Of a stretch of DNA of 64,000 bases, positions 40,325 to 50,025 are shown piece by piece; position 1 is the stretch's first letter; each line of letters begins with the position of its first letter. The notes under the pieces are model-generated. The model ran no database searches. It was given only the letters and a program-made list of their open reading frames with translations, and was not told the origin of the DNA. The stretch covers positions 496,001 through 560,000 of the forward strand of contig NZ_JAIZDP010000001.1 in the NCBI RefSeq assembly GCF_021554725.1. Direction: 5' to 3'. Source of the DNA: Sinomonas notoginsengisoli. Lineage in GTDB: Bacteria; Actinomycetota; Actinomycetes; Actinomycetales; Micrococcaceae. Made by a program: the position numbers and the translations under genes.

Positions 40325-41076
40325 TTCGGTGCGGGCACGTCTTTGAACGTGTCGGGGTAGCTGTCGAGGGCATGGATCCGGTTCAGCGGCCACGCGATGA
40401 CCGCGGCTTGGCCCTCGACGTCTGCGATGGAGACGAAGCCTGAACCCGGCTGGGCGGCGTCGTGGTACCGGGAATCTGACGAGTGGTTCCGGTTGTCGCC
40501 CATGACCCAGATGTGTCCCGCCGGTACGGTGACATCGAACGGGACCACGCGGGGGACCTCCGCCGGATTGACGTACGGCTCGGTCAGCGCCTGGCCGTTG
40601 ACGGCGATGTGCTGGGACGTGTCGCAGCAGACGACATGGTCCCCCGGAAGCCCGATCACGCGCTTGATGAGGTGCTGCTGCGACGTGTCCGGGAGCAGGC
40701 CCACGAATTCCAAGGCGTCCGTCAAGGGGTTCGCAGGGGCCGACGGAACCGCCGGCAGCCAGCCCTTCGTGTCCTTGAACACGGCGACGTTGCCGCGCTG
40801 GAGGGCAAAGTTCCGGGGCACGAACAGGTTCACGAAGATCCGGTCGTTCTCCTCGAGGGTGGGAACCATCGACTCAGAGGGGATGTAGAACGCCTTGAAC
40901 AGGAATGTCTTGATGAGGAAGGACAGGACGATCGCGACCCCGAGGATGATGGCGACCTCGCGGATCCAGGCCATGAGTCCACCGCGCTTGGCGTCGTCGT
41001 CGTGCCCGCCGACACCTGTGCCCGCACGTTCCGGCACCGCCCCGGCGGCGTCGGATCCGGCGTGTCGGCTGCGCAT
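40321..41076 (-). CDS. lepB: signal peptidase I (first of two tandem copies)
   Basis: Membrane serine protease that cleaves signal peptides from exported proteins. It is 251 residues: cytoplasmic N-tail (about 35), one membrane segment (VAIILGVAIVLSFLIKTFLF), catalytic Ser69 in IPSESMVPTL and general-base Lys138 in HLIKRVIGLPGD, then GDNRNHSSDSR. Start is ATG 41076 or GTG 41079, both overlapping the stop of the second lepB; AAGGAC is in range of both. Tandem with a divergent paralogue. Confidence 0.93.
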   Translation of the reverse strand: MRSRHAGSDAAGAVPERAGTGVGGHDDDAKRGGLMAWIREVAIILGVAIVLSFLIKTFLFKAFYIPSESMVPTLEENDRIFVNLFVPRNFALQRGNVAVFKDTKGWLPAVPSAPANPLTDALEFVGLLPDTSQQHLIKRVIGLPGDHVVCCDTSQHIAVNGQALTEPYVNPAEVPRVVPFDVTVPAGHIWVMGDNRNHSSDSRYHDAAQPGSGFVSIADVEGQAAVIAWPLNRIHALDSYPDTFKDVPAPK

Positions 41077-41762
41077 CACTTGGTGTCCTTCTCCTTGGTG
41101 TGGGTGGTCAACCCGCCCAATCTATCAAGCGGCCAGAGGATCGCCACCGGCCTGCCAATCACCTTGTCCTCGCGTACGAGCCCCCCGCCGGGCGCGCCAA
41201 GCAGTGCCCGGGAGTCCGCGGACTCCGAGCGGTGGTCGCCGAGGAGCCACAGGCGCCCGGCCGGCACGACGACGTCGAACACCTGAGCGCTCGGCGCATC
41301 GCCGGGGTAGAGGTATGGCTCCTCGAGCGGCACTCCATTCAGCTCGATCTTCCCACCGGCCGTGCAGCAGCGCACACGGTCTCCGCCGACTCCCACCACT
41401 CGCTTCACGTACACCGTTTCATTGGGCACGAGGCCGAGCCACTCGGCGACGCCCCGCACGACGTCGGCGGGCCAGCCGCGGCCGGACGAGAGGGGGGCGA
41501 AGGAGCCACGCCCGTCGAAGACCACCACGTCTCCCCGGGCAATCGGGGCCGAGTCGAGAGTGGCGCGCACGACGGCGATGCGGTCGCCCTCGTCCAGGAG
41601 CGGCTCCATGGAGCCCGAGGGGATGTAGAAGGCCTCAAACAGTACGGCCCTGATCACGCCCCACACGACGAGGGCGAGAACCAGGGCGATAACGACCGAG
41701 CGCCAGCCCCGGAGTCGGGACTGGCGCTCTGTTGCTGCCCTGGAGACGGCGTTGTTGCGCAC
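41076..41762 (-). CDS. lepB: signal peptidase I (second copy)
   Basis: Signal peptidase paralogue of 228 residues with a single membrane segment (VVIALVLALVVWGVIRAVLF), catalytic Ser51 in IPSGSMEPLL and Lys120 in VYVKRVVGVGGD, and the C-terminal box GDHRSESADSR. It lacks the long N-tail of its neighbour and uses SGSM instead of SESM. GTG at 41762 lies 17 bases after the rplS stop and has no clear ribosome binding site. Co-transcribed with rplS and the next lepB. Confidence 0.92.
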   Translation of the reverse strand: MRNNAVSRAATERQSRLRGWRSVVIALVLALVVWGVIRAVLFEAFYIPSGSMEPLLDEGDRIAVVRATLDSAPIARGDVVVFDGRGSFAPLSSGRGWPADVVRGVAEWLGLVPNETVYVKRVVGVGGDRVRCCTAGGKIELNGVPLEEPYLYPGDAPSAQVFDVVVPAGRLWLLGDHRSESADSRALLGAPGGGLVREDKVIGRPVAILWPLDRLGGLTTHTKEKDTK

Positions 41763-41779
41763 GCTGGGCGCCGCGGGGA

Positions 41780-42139
41780 CTACTTGCCGGCGGTGTAGTC
41801 GCGCTTCTCCTTGATCTTCGCGGCCTTGCCACGGAGCTCGCGCATGTAGTAAAGCTTTGCGCGGCGGACATCACCCTTGGTCACAACTTCGATCTTGTCG
41901 ATGATCGGCGAGTGCACGGGGAACGTGCGCTCGACGCCGACACCGAAGGAGACCTTGCGGACCGTGAAGGTCTCGCGCACACCGTGGCCCTGACGGCCCA
42001 CGACGAAGCCCTGGAAGACCTGGACGCGGGAGTTCTTGCCCTCGATGATGTTCACGTGCACCTTGATGGTGTCGCCGGGACCGAAGCTGGGGACATCGGA
42101 GCGCAGCGAGGCGGCATCGACAGAGTCGAGGATGTTCAT
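41780..42139 (-). CDS. rplS: 50S ribosomal protein L19
   Basis: Large-subunit protein of 119 residues at the 30S-50S interface. Signatures are [28 protein letters not shown] and [16 protein letters not shown] at 42139 has AGGAGAAG at 3-4 bases. Its own promoter (42316-42345) allows expression separate from trmD. Confidence 0.97.
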   Translation of the reverse strand: MNILDSVDAASLRSDVPSFGPGDTIKVHVNIIEGKNSRVQVFQGFVVGRQGHGVRETFTVRKVSFGVGVERTFPVHSPIIDKIEVVTKGDVRRAKLYYMRELRGKAAKIKEKRDYTAGK

Positions 42140-42315
42140 GATCTTCTCCTGGCAGATGCCACAGGTCACCTGCTTTGGTGTACGGGCCGCACCGCACGAA
42201 AGCGACCGGACCCGAATCCTTGACCGCCTGCCGAAAGCCCCGGCGCGGCGGCGTGTCCTTCACCGTTGGCTCAGGCCCCCTGTGGCAGGTCCAAGCCCGG
42301 CAGACACAACGATCC

Positions 42316-42345
42316 ATTGTGCCACATCGACGGCTCGTCCGTCAC
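42316..42345 (-). promoter_or_regulatory. rplS promoter
   Basis: On the minus strand, -35 GTGACG (42340-42345), 18-base spacer, -10 CACAAT (42316-42321) in the context TGGCACAATGG. The rpsP promoter has the same TGGCACAAT block. Confidence 0.55.
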
Positions 42346-42365
42346 CTTCGCGGGCCGGAACAGGC

Positions 42366-43175
42366 CTAGCTCGCGACCCTGCGCAGCCGGCCGTCCACAA
42401 CCTCGTATCCGAGCTCGCGCAGCACGGCCCGCTCGCCCTTGCCGAAGGGCGCCGCCTCGGCTCCCTCGAGCAGTTCGGGGCGCCGCGCCACGGTGCGCCG
42501 CAGCTGCTGTTCAAGCCGCCATGACGCGATCTTCCCGTGGTTGCCTGAGAGGAGGACCTCTGGGATGTCCAAGCCCCGCCACGACGAGGGCTTCGTGTAG
42601 ACGGGGTACTCGAGGAGGCCAGCGGAGTGGGACTCCTCGACAAGCGACTCGGGATTGCCGACGACGCCGGGCAGGAGTCGCCCGACGGCCTCCACCATGG
42701 CCATCACCGCCACCTCTCCCCCATTGAGCACATAGTCCCCGAGGCTCACCGGGCGCACCTCGAACCGTTCGCCGGCCCAGTCCAGGACCCGCTCGTCGAT
42801 GCCCTCATAGCGCCCGCACGCGAACGCGAGCGTGGGCTCCTCTGCAAGCTCGTAGGCCATGGCCTGGGTGAAGACCGTGCCCGCCGGGGACGGCACGACC
42901 AGCACGGGGCGGCGCGGATTATCGGCGGCGCCGTGCGCACCGGCCTGCCTCTCGAGGACGTGCTCGAGGGCGAGCGCCCAGGGCTCGGGCTTCATGACCA
43001 TTCCGGCGCCGCCGCCGTAGGGCGTGTCGTCGACCGTGCGGTGGCGGTCGAACGTGAAGTCGCGCAAGTCGTGCACGGCCAGCGTCAAGAGCCCGTCCTC
43101 CTGGGCACGGCCCAGCAGGGAGAGTCGCAGCGGGGCCAGGTACTCCGGGAAGATGCTGACGACATCGATCCGCAC
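42366..43175 (-). CDS. trmD: tRNA (guanine-37-N1) methyltransferase
   Basis: SPOUT-fold enzyme of 269 residues that methylates G37 next to the anticodon and prevents frameshifting. The knot region is clear: [12 protein letters not shown] and [34 protein letters not shown] is the N-terminal signature. GTG at 43175 abuts the rimM stop directly, with GGGAGGG upstream. Standard rimM-trmD pairing. Confidence 0.96.
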   Translation of the reverse strand: MRIDVVSIFPEYLAPLRLSLLGRAQEDGLLTLAVHDLRDFTFDRHRTVDDTPYGGGAGMVMKPEPWALALEHVLERQAGAHGAADNPRRPVLVVPSPAGTVFTQAMAYELAEEPTLAFACGRYEGIDERVLDWAGERFEVRPVSLGDYVLNGGEVAVMAMVEAVGRLLPGVVGNPESLVEESHSAGLLEYPVYTKPSSWRGLDIPEVLLSGNHGKIASWRLEQQLRRTVARRPELLEGAEAAPFGKGERAVLRELGYEVVDGRLRRVAS

Positions 43176-43688
43176 CTAGCCCTCCCGGTTGAGCTCGAAG
43201 AGGCCCGGCGGCGGCACGACGACGATGAATCCGCCTTCGGGATCGACTTCGGGAACGATCTCGTCGACAAACGGCACGAGCACCTCGCCCTGGGGGGTAT
43301 CGACGACGAGGAGGTCCTGGACGGGCATCGTCTGCAGCGCCACCACCGTCCCAACGTCGCGCCCGTCGACGCGAGCGACCAGACCTACAAGCTCGTGCTC
43401 GTACCAGCCCGCATCGTCATCGTCCTCGAGCTCTTGGGTGTCCACGAACAGCTTCGCCCCGCGGAGCTCCTCGGCCCGGTTGCGGTCCGCAACTTCGGCG
43501 AACGAGAGGAGGAGGACGTCCTTGTTCCACCGCGCTCCGCGCAGGGTCAGCGGCCCGTGGGCCGCGGGCTCGACCGTGAACTCCGCGCCGGGGACAAACC
43601 GCTCGTCCGGGGCGTCGGTGAGGACATGGACGGTGACCTCGCCACGGATGCCGTGTGGCTTGCCGATCCTTGCGACCTGGACGTGCAT
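43176..43688 (-). CDS. rimM: 16S rRNA processing protein RimM
   Basis: 30S assembly factor of 170 residues that binds S19. N-terminal RimM domain VQVARIGKPHGIRGEVTV and C-terminal PRC-barrel (YEHELVGLVARVDGRDVG, VPFVDEIVPEVD). ATG at 43688 has only a distant GAGGAG, so initiation may be weak. A hairpin with a T-run lies between it and khpA. Confidence 0.93.
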   Translation of the reverse strand: MHVQVARIGKPHGIRGEVTVHVLTDAPDERFVPGAEFTVEPAAHGPLTLRGARWNKDVLLLSFAEVADRNRAEELRGAKLFVDTQELEDDDDAGWYEHELVGLVARVDGRDVGTVVALQTMPVQDLLVVDTPQGEVLVPFVDEIVPEVDPEGGFIVVVPPPGLFELNREG

Positions 43689-43759
43689 CGGGTTCTGCGC
43701 TCTCCTCGAAGTGGGCGGCCCCCAGGCCTTCGTACTGGCGGATTGGGGGTGCAAAAGCT

Positions 43760-43792
43760 CCGGCCCCTCACCCTAGCGGGCGGAGGGGCCGG
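43760..43792 (-). terminator. intrinsic terminator or attenuator between khpA and rimM
   Basis: CCGGCCCCTC/GAGGGGCCGG 10-bp stem; on the minus strand the stem is followed by AGCTTTTGC, giving a U-run. It splits the rpsP-khpA and rimM-trmD parts of the cluster. Confidence 0.7.
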
Positions 43793-43812
43793 TGTACTGT
43801 GGCGGACCGGTG

Positions 43813-44055
43813 TCAGCGGCGCCTGTCGGTGTCGACCACGTCGACGCGGACCGGCTCGCCGTCTGCAAGGGCAGCGATCACTGTCCGCAGCGCGCGGGCG
43901 GTGCGTCCCTGACGGCCAATGACCCGGCCAAGGTCGTCCTGGTGGACGCGCACCTCGAGGATGTCCCCGCGGCGATTGCTCTTTGTCTGGACCGCGACGT
44001 CATCCGGGTTGTCCACGATGCCGCGGACAAGGTGCCCGAGGGCCTCGGCGAGCAA
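43813..44055 (-). CDS. khpA: KH-domain RNA-binding protein KhpA
   Basis: Small RNA-binding protein of 80 residues with one KH domain. The RNA-gripping GxxG loop is in RVIGRQGRTARALR and the N-terminus ALGHLVRGIVDNPDDV is typical. TTG at 44055 is the probable start, one base after the rpsP stop; no ATG or GTG is available. It follows rpsP, as in most Gram-positive bacteria. Confidence 0.92.
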   Translation of the reverse strand: MLAEALGHLVRGIVDNPDDVAVQTKSNRRGDILEVRVHQDDLGRVIGRQGRTARALRTVIAALADGEPVRVDVVDTDRRR

Positions 44056-44056
44056 A

Positions 44057-44464
44057 CTACTCAGCCTCGGCCTCGGCGGGAGCCTCGGCCTTGGCCTCAG
44101 CCTCCTTGGACGCCTTCGGCGCCTCGGGAACGATCACGGAGCCCTTATCGGGAGCCACGAAGGCCTCCTTGCCCTTGGGCATCTTCAGCGTGCCCTCGGC
44201 ACCGGGAAGGCCCTTGAACTTCTGCCAGTCACCCGTGACCTTGAGGATCGCCGCGACCTGCTCGGTCGGCTGGGCACCGACACCGAGCCAGTACTGGGCG
44301 CGCTCGGAGTTGACCTCGATGAACGACGGGTCCTCGGTGGGGTGGTACTTGCCGATCTCCTCGATGGCACGGCCATCGCGCTTGGTGCGCGAGTCCGCGA
44401 CGACGATGCGGTAGTACGGGGCGCGCATCTTGCCGAAGCGCTTGAGTCGAATCTTAACGGCCAC
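44057..44464 (-). CDS. rpsP: 30S ribosomal protein S16
   Basis: Small-subunit protein of 135 residues. The core ([20 protein letters not shown] to [12 protein letters not shown]) is followed by an extended Ala/Glu/Lys tail of about 50 residues common in Actinobacteria. Two GTG starts are in frame: 44476 overlaps its own AGGAG, while 44464 lies 11 bases after it and gives the universal AVKIRLKR start. I chose 44464. Confidence 0.95.
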   Translation of the reverse strand: MAVKIRLKRFGKMRAPYYRIVVADSRTKRDGRAIEEIGKYHPTEDPSFIEVNSERAQYWLGVGAQPTEQVAAILKVTGDWQKFKGLPGAEGTLKMPKGKEAFVAPDKGSVIVPEAPKASKEAEAKAEAPAEAEAE

Positions 44465-44602
44465 TGGTGTGGTCACTCCTGTTTCTGCACATAAGGCGAG
44501 CCCGGACTTTTCCGCTCCCGTGGGGCGGGCCGTACTTTGCCTGGGCTCCGATGGACGCGATGCGCACGGAGAGAGGGGACCGCGCGGATCGGGTACCTGT
44601 CT

Positions 44603-44608
44603 ATTGTG
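44603..44608 (-). promoter_or_regulatory. -10 element of the rpsP operon
   Basis: CACAAT in the context TGGCACAATAG on the minus strand, the same block as in front of rplS; about 140 bases of leader precede the rpsP start. Confidence 0.5.
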
Positions 44609-44658
44609 CCAGATGCGACGCCGTTTTGCATGCTGAGGGGCGCACGCGCCATAGCGCG

Positions 44659-45153
44659 TCAGGAACCCGCCCAGACGTAGAGCTCCTGCCGGTCCGAGTC
44701 GTCGACATCGGCCGCGAGCTTCGCGAGCTGCTCGACGTAGTCGTACGCTTCCTTGGAGTCGAACGGGAGGTCCTCCTGATCGACCCAGGCGGCGGCGACG
44801 AGCTCGACGGCGTTGCCCTCGCCCTCCTCCGACTCGTACCCGAGGAGTTCGGCCAGCGCGCGCACCATCGTTGGCGGCACGGCCAGGAGACTGTCGGAGG
44901 CGACGTCCACCATCGTGAGCTCGTAGTCCGCCCCGGGGGCGTGCACGGCTGCGCCCACGAGGGTCCCGAGCTGCTCGATCTCGTAGTCGGAGACGCCGGG
45001 AATGCGGAGTCCGCCGGCGTCGTCGGCAACTCCGACCTCGTCCAGCTGGGCCGCGCGCTGGAGCGCATCGGTGTGGGTGGAGACGAAGATTTCGGCGAAG
45101 GGACTGGGAGCGGACACTTCTTCCCCCTCTACGGGCGCTTGGCGGTTCGCCAT
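44659..45153 (-). CDS. acidic hypothetical protein
   Basis: Protein of 164 residues, strongly acidic and Ala-rich with no cysteine, membrane segment or known motif. The C-terminal half ([20 protein letters not shown]) looks helical. It lies upstream of the rpsP cluster and downstream of the VOC gene, on the same strand. ATG at 45153 lacks a clear ribosome binding site. Coding character (codon bias, lack of frame breaks) is convincing, but I do not recognise the family. Confidence 0.6.
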   Translation of the reverse strand: MANRQAPVEGEEVSAPSPFAEIFVSTHTDALQRAAQLDEVGVADDAGGLRIPGVSDYEIEQLGTLVGAAVHAPGADYELTMVDVASDSLLAVPPTMVRALAELLGYESEEGEGNAVELVAAAWVDQEDLPFDSKEAYDYVEQLAKLAADVDDSDRQELYVWAGS

Positions 45154-45162
45154 GGTTGAACG

Positions 45163-45199
45163 GCTCAACGTGCCCGCGGGAACCGCGGACACGTTGAGC
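45163..45199 (-). terminator. hairpin downstream of the VOC gene
   Basis: GCTCAACGTG/CACGTTGAGC 10-bp arms, one mismatch, then CCGCGG pairs around a GAA loop. It lies between the VOC stop and the next gene's ATG, so it could be a terminator or an operator. Confidence 0.6.
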
Positions 45200-45214
45200 G
45201 TAGCGCAGGGAGTC

Positions 45215-46108
45215 TCAGGCTTCCATGACAGCCATGCGGAGGTGGTTCCTCCACGGATCCTCGAAGCGGAGCTCCGCACCGGTGTGCGCTGTGGCGACGC
45301 CCGCGACCCTGAGTCGGTCCGCCGCAGCGAGCAGGTCATCCTGCGCTGGAACCCTGATCAGGACCTCGCCGAGGCCGAGTGTGTCCTTGCGGGGGCCCGC
45401 TCCTCGCGAGTTCCACACATTCATGGCCATGTGGTGGTGATACCGGCCTGCCGAGACGAAGAGGGCCTGGCCGTGCCACCCCGCCGTCCTCTCGAACCCA
45501 AGGGTGTCGACATAGAACTTCTCGGCCGTCGCGACATCGCCCACCTGGAGGTGGACATGGCCGATGCCGGCAATGGCCTCGCGCTGTCCGCCCAGCGAAG
45601 CCTCGGTGAGGTTCTGGTTCAAGAAGGCCTGGGGAGGCAGCGGGAGGCTGTCCATGACCACCTGGCCGCCCTTCCACTCCCAGGACTCGCGCGGCTTGTC
45701 GAAGTAGAGCTCGACCCCATTGCCCTCGGGGTCAGTGAAGTAGAAGGCCTCGGAGACGAGATGGTCGGCGCTGCCGGCGAAGAGCCGCGGATCGTACTGG
45801 GCGGCGGTGGCGACAGTCGCCGCGAGGTCCGCCCGGTTGTCGAACAGGATCGCGGTGTGGAAGAGCCCCGCTTCACCGCGTCCGGGAATCTGCAGGCCGG
45901 CGGCCGGGCTCAGGTGGATGACCGGGAGCCCCTTGCGGCCGAGGTAGACGCCGCCGAGCGATTCCGCGATCGGAACGAGGCCGAGGGCACGCTCGTAGTA
46001 GTCGAGCATGAGCTTCATGTCCCCGACCTTGAGCATGACGGTGCCCATGGAGAGGTCTGCGGGGAGAAGGTCCTCGGCGGGCAGTGCGGGTGCGGCGGGG
46101 GTGCTCAT
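45215..46108 (-). CDS. VOC-family ring-cleavage dioxygenase-like protein (CatE type)
   Basis: Two-module vicinal-oxygen-chelate protein of 297 residues, close in layout to Bacillus CatE catechol 2,3-dioxygenase. Second-module metal ligands are visible: His in GIGHVHLQVGD, His in SAGRYHHHMAMNVW and Glu near the C-terminus (GAELRFEDPW). First-module signatures are FYFTDPEGNGVELYFDKPR. ATG at 46108 has AGGAG at 5 bases. Substrate unknown; no other aromatic catabolism gene is nearby, so it may be a detoxification enzyme. Confidence 0.83.
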   Translation of the reverse strand: MSTPAAPALPAEDLLPADLSMGTVMLKVGDMKLMLDYYERALGLVPIAESLGGVYLGRKGLPVIHLSPAAGLQIPGRGEAGLFHTAILFDNRADLAATVATAAQYDPRLFAGSADHLVSEAFYFTDPEGNGVELYFDKPRESWEWKGGQVVMDSLPLPPQAFLNQNLTEASLGGQREAIAGIGHVHLQVGDVATAEKFYVDTLGFERTAGWHGQALFVSAGRYHHHMAMNVWNSRGAGPRKDTLGLGEVLIRVPAQDDLLAAADRLRVAGVATAHTGAELRFEDPWRNHLRMAVMEA

Positions 46109-46316
46109 GGCGGCTCCTGGATGGTCGGCGTCTGAAATCAAGGCTACGTTAACTTGAACCTTCAATCAACGTCGACTATTCCCTGGCGATTGGTCAGGCG
46201 CGTCCGATCTGCGCGCCTTCGCGGAACACCCGCAGCCCACGCCGCGCGCGGCTCCCGCGAGGATCCGCCCGGTGAGCCGGCCGACGTAACCCATGTACTG
46301 AGCGTAGCGATCATGC

Positions 46317-46322
46317 TAGGGT
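46317..46322 (+). promoter_or_regulatory. -10 element of thiC
   Basis: TAGGGT placed so that transcription would begin at about 46329, right at the 5' side of the riboswitch P1 helix. Confidence 0.45.
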
Positions 46323-46330
46323 CCAACGCG

Positions 46331-48183
<1,853 letters not shown>

Positions 48184-48232
48184 CCCGCCCTCCTCGGCTA
48201 ACTCACCCCGTGAGACGCCGAGGGTGGCGTGA

Positions 48233-48276
48233 GACGCCGAAGGGGCGCCTCCCAGCGGAGGCGCCCCTTCGGCGTC
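48233..48276. terminator. bidirectional terminator between thiC and ffh
   Basis: A 20-bp perfect stem (48233-48252 with 48257-48276) and CAGC loop, the strongest hairpin in the window. Confidence 0.92.
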
Positions 48277-48294
48277 GTGCTCAGGCTGTCGCTG

Positions 48295-49884
48295 CTACTT
48301 GCCGAGGTACTTCTCGAAGCCCTTGGGCAGGTTGAGGGACGCCGGATCGAAGTCCTCCGCCTGGGCGCCGAAGGACGAGCCCTGAGCCGCGCTGACCGCT
48401 TTCGAGGCTCCGGCGGCGCGGCGTGCCTCCGCCTCGCGCAGCTGCTGGGCGGCCTTGGCCGGGTTGCCGGACTTGGCCTTCTTCTTGCCCTTGGCGAGAC
48501 CCTTCTTGGAGCCGCCGAGCCCCCCGCGGAGGCCGGGCATCCCCGGCATGCCCGGAATGCCGCCGCCCTGGGCCATCTTGCGCATCATCTTCTGCGCCTG
48601 CCCGAAGCGCTCGAGGAGGCCATTCACCTCGGAGACGTGCACTCCCGAGCCCTTGGCGATGCGGGCGCGGCGCGATCCGTTGATGATCTTGGGGGCGACC
48701 CGCTCGTGCGGAGTCATGGACCGGACAATGGCCTCGACGCGATCGATCTCGCGCTCGTCGAACTGCTCGAGCTGCTGCCGGAAGTTCTGCGCACCCGGCA
48801 TCATCATGAGCATCTTCTTCATCGAGCCCATCTTGCGGATCTGCTGCATCTGGGCGAGGAAGTCCTCGAGGGTGAAGTCCTCCTGGTCGGCGAACTTCTT
48901 CGCCATCCGGGCGGCCTCGTCCTTGTCCCAGCTGGCCTCGGCCTGCTCGATGAGCGTGAGGACGTCGCCCATGTCGAGGATGCGGGAGGCCATGCGGTCC
49001 GGGTGGAACAGTTCGAAGTCGTCCAGGCCCTCGCCCATCGAGGCGAACATGACCGGACGGCCCGTCACGGACGCGACGGAGAGGGCCGCACCGCCGCGCG
49101 CATCGCCGTCGAGCTTTGAGAGGACGACGCCGGTGAAGTCGACGCCCTCCTCGAAGGCCTTCGCGGTGTTGACTGCGTCCTGTCCGATCATCGCGTCGAT
49201 GACGAAGAGAACCTCGTCGGGGTTGACGGCGGCGCGGATGTCCGCGGCCTGCTGCATGAGCTCGGCGTCAACGCCGAGACGACCCGCGGTGTCGACGATG
49301 ACGACGTCGTGTAGGCGGCTGCGTGCCTCGGCCACACCGTCCCGCGCGACGGCGACCGGATCGCCGGTCGGCGCCTCGAACTCGGACTGGACGCCCGGAT
49401 GCGGCGAGTAGACCGCCACCCCGGCGCGCCGCCCCACCACCTCGAGCTGGGTGACGGCGTTGGGGCGCTGGAGGTCGGCGGCGACGAGGATTGGCGAATG
49501 CCCCTGCCCCTTGAGCCACTTCCCGAGCTTGCCGGCGAGGGTGGTCTTGCCGGAGCCTTGGAGGCCAGCGAGCATGATCACGGTCGGGGGGTTCTTCGCG
49601 AGGCGCAGTCGGCGGGTCTCGCCGCCGAGGATCGTGACGAGCTCCTCATTGACGATCTTGACGATCTGCTGGCTCGGGTTGAGGGCGCCCGAGACCTCTG
49701 CGCCGAGCGCCCGTTCGCGGATGCGCGCAGCGAAGTCGCGGACTACGGGTACCGCGACGTCCGCATCGAGGAGCGCGCGGCGGATCTCGCGGACTGTGGC
49801 GTCGACGTCCGCCTCGCTCAGGCGGCCCTTGCCGCGGAGATTCTTGAACGTCGCAGTTAGACGGTCCGAAAGGGAGTTGAACAC
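48295..49884 (-). CDS. ffh: signal recognition particle protein Ffh
   Basis: SRP GTPase of 529 residues that binds hydrophobic signal sequences and 4.5S RNA and delivers ribosomes to FtsY. It has the N-domain helical bundle, the G domain (GLQGSGKTTLAGKLG, DTAGRLGVD, SKLDGDARGG) and the M domain from about residue 300 (MGSMKKMLMMMPG, RIAKGSGVHVSEVN). The C-terminal ~90 residues add a Gly/Met and Lys-rich tail. GTG at 49884; the ribosome binding site is weak. ftsY lies 7 kb away on the same strand. Confidence 0.97.
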   Translation of the reverse strand: MFNSLSDRLTATFKNLRGKGRLSEADVDATVREIRRALLDADVAVPVVRDFAARIRERALGAEVSGALNPSQQIVKIVNEELVTILGGETRRLRLAKNPPTVIMLAGLQGSGKTTLAGKLGKWLKGQGHSPILVAADLQRPNAVTQLEVVGRRAGVAVYSPHPGVQSEFEAPTGDPVAVARDGVAEARSRLHDVVIVDTAGRLGVDAELMQQAADIRAAVNPDEVLFVIDAMIGQDAVNTAKAFEEGVDFTGVVLSKLDGDARGGAALSVASVTGRPVMFASMGEGLDDFELFHPDRMASRILDMGDVLTLIEQAEASWDKDEAARMAKKFADQEDFTLEDFLAQMQQIRKMGSMKKMLMMMPGAQNFRQQLEQFDEREIDRVEAIVRSMTPHERVAPKIINGSRRARIAKGSGVHVSEVNGLLERFGQAQKMMRKMAQGGGIPGMPGMPGLRGGLGGSKKGLAKGKKKAKSGNPAKAAQQLREAEARRAAGASKAVSAAQGSSFGAQAEDFDPASLNLPKGFEKYLGK

Positions 49885-50025
49885 GTGCCCGAGTCGCTTT
49901 CAGTCGTGGTTCAGGGAGGTGAGCGCTGGACCCAGCGGTCCGGCGATCTGGTGCGGCTGAGCCGCGAGAGCGGTTCGAGCCATCCTTAAGGTTACCAACC
50001 TAGCGAAGGATGGCATGCTGGCCTC

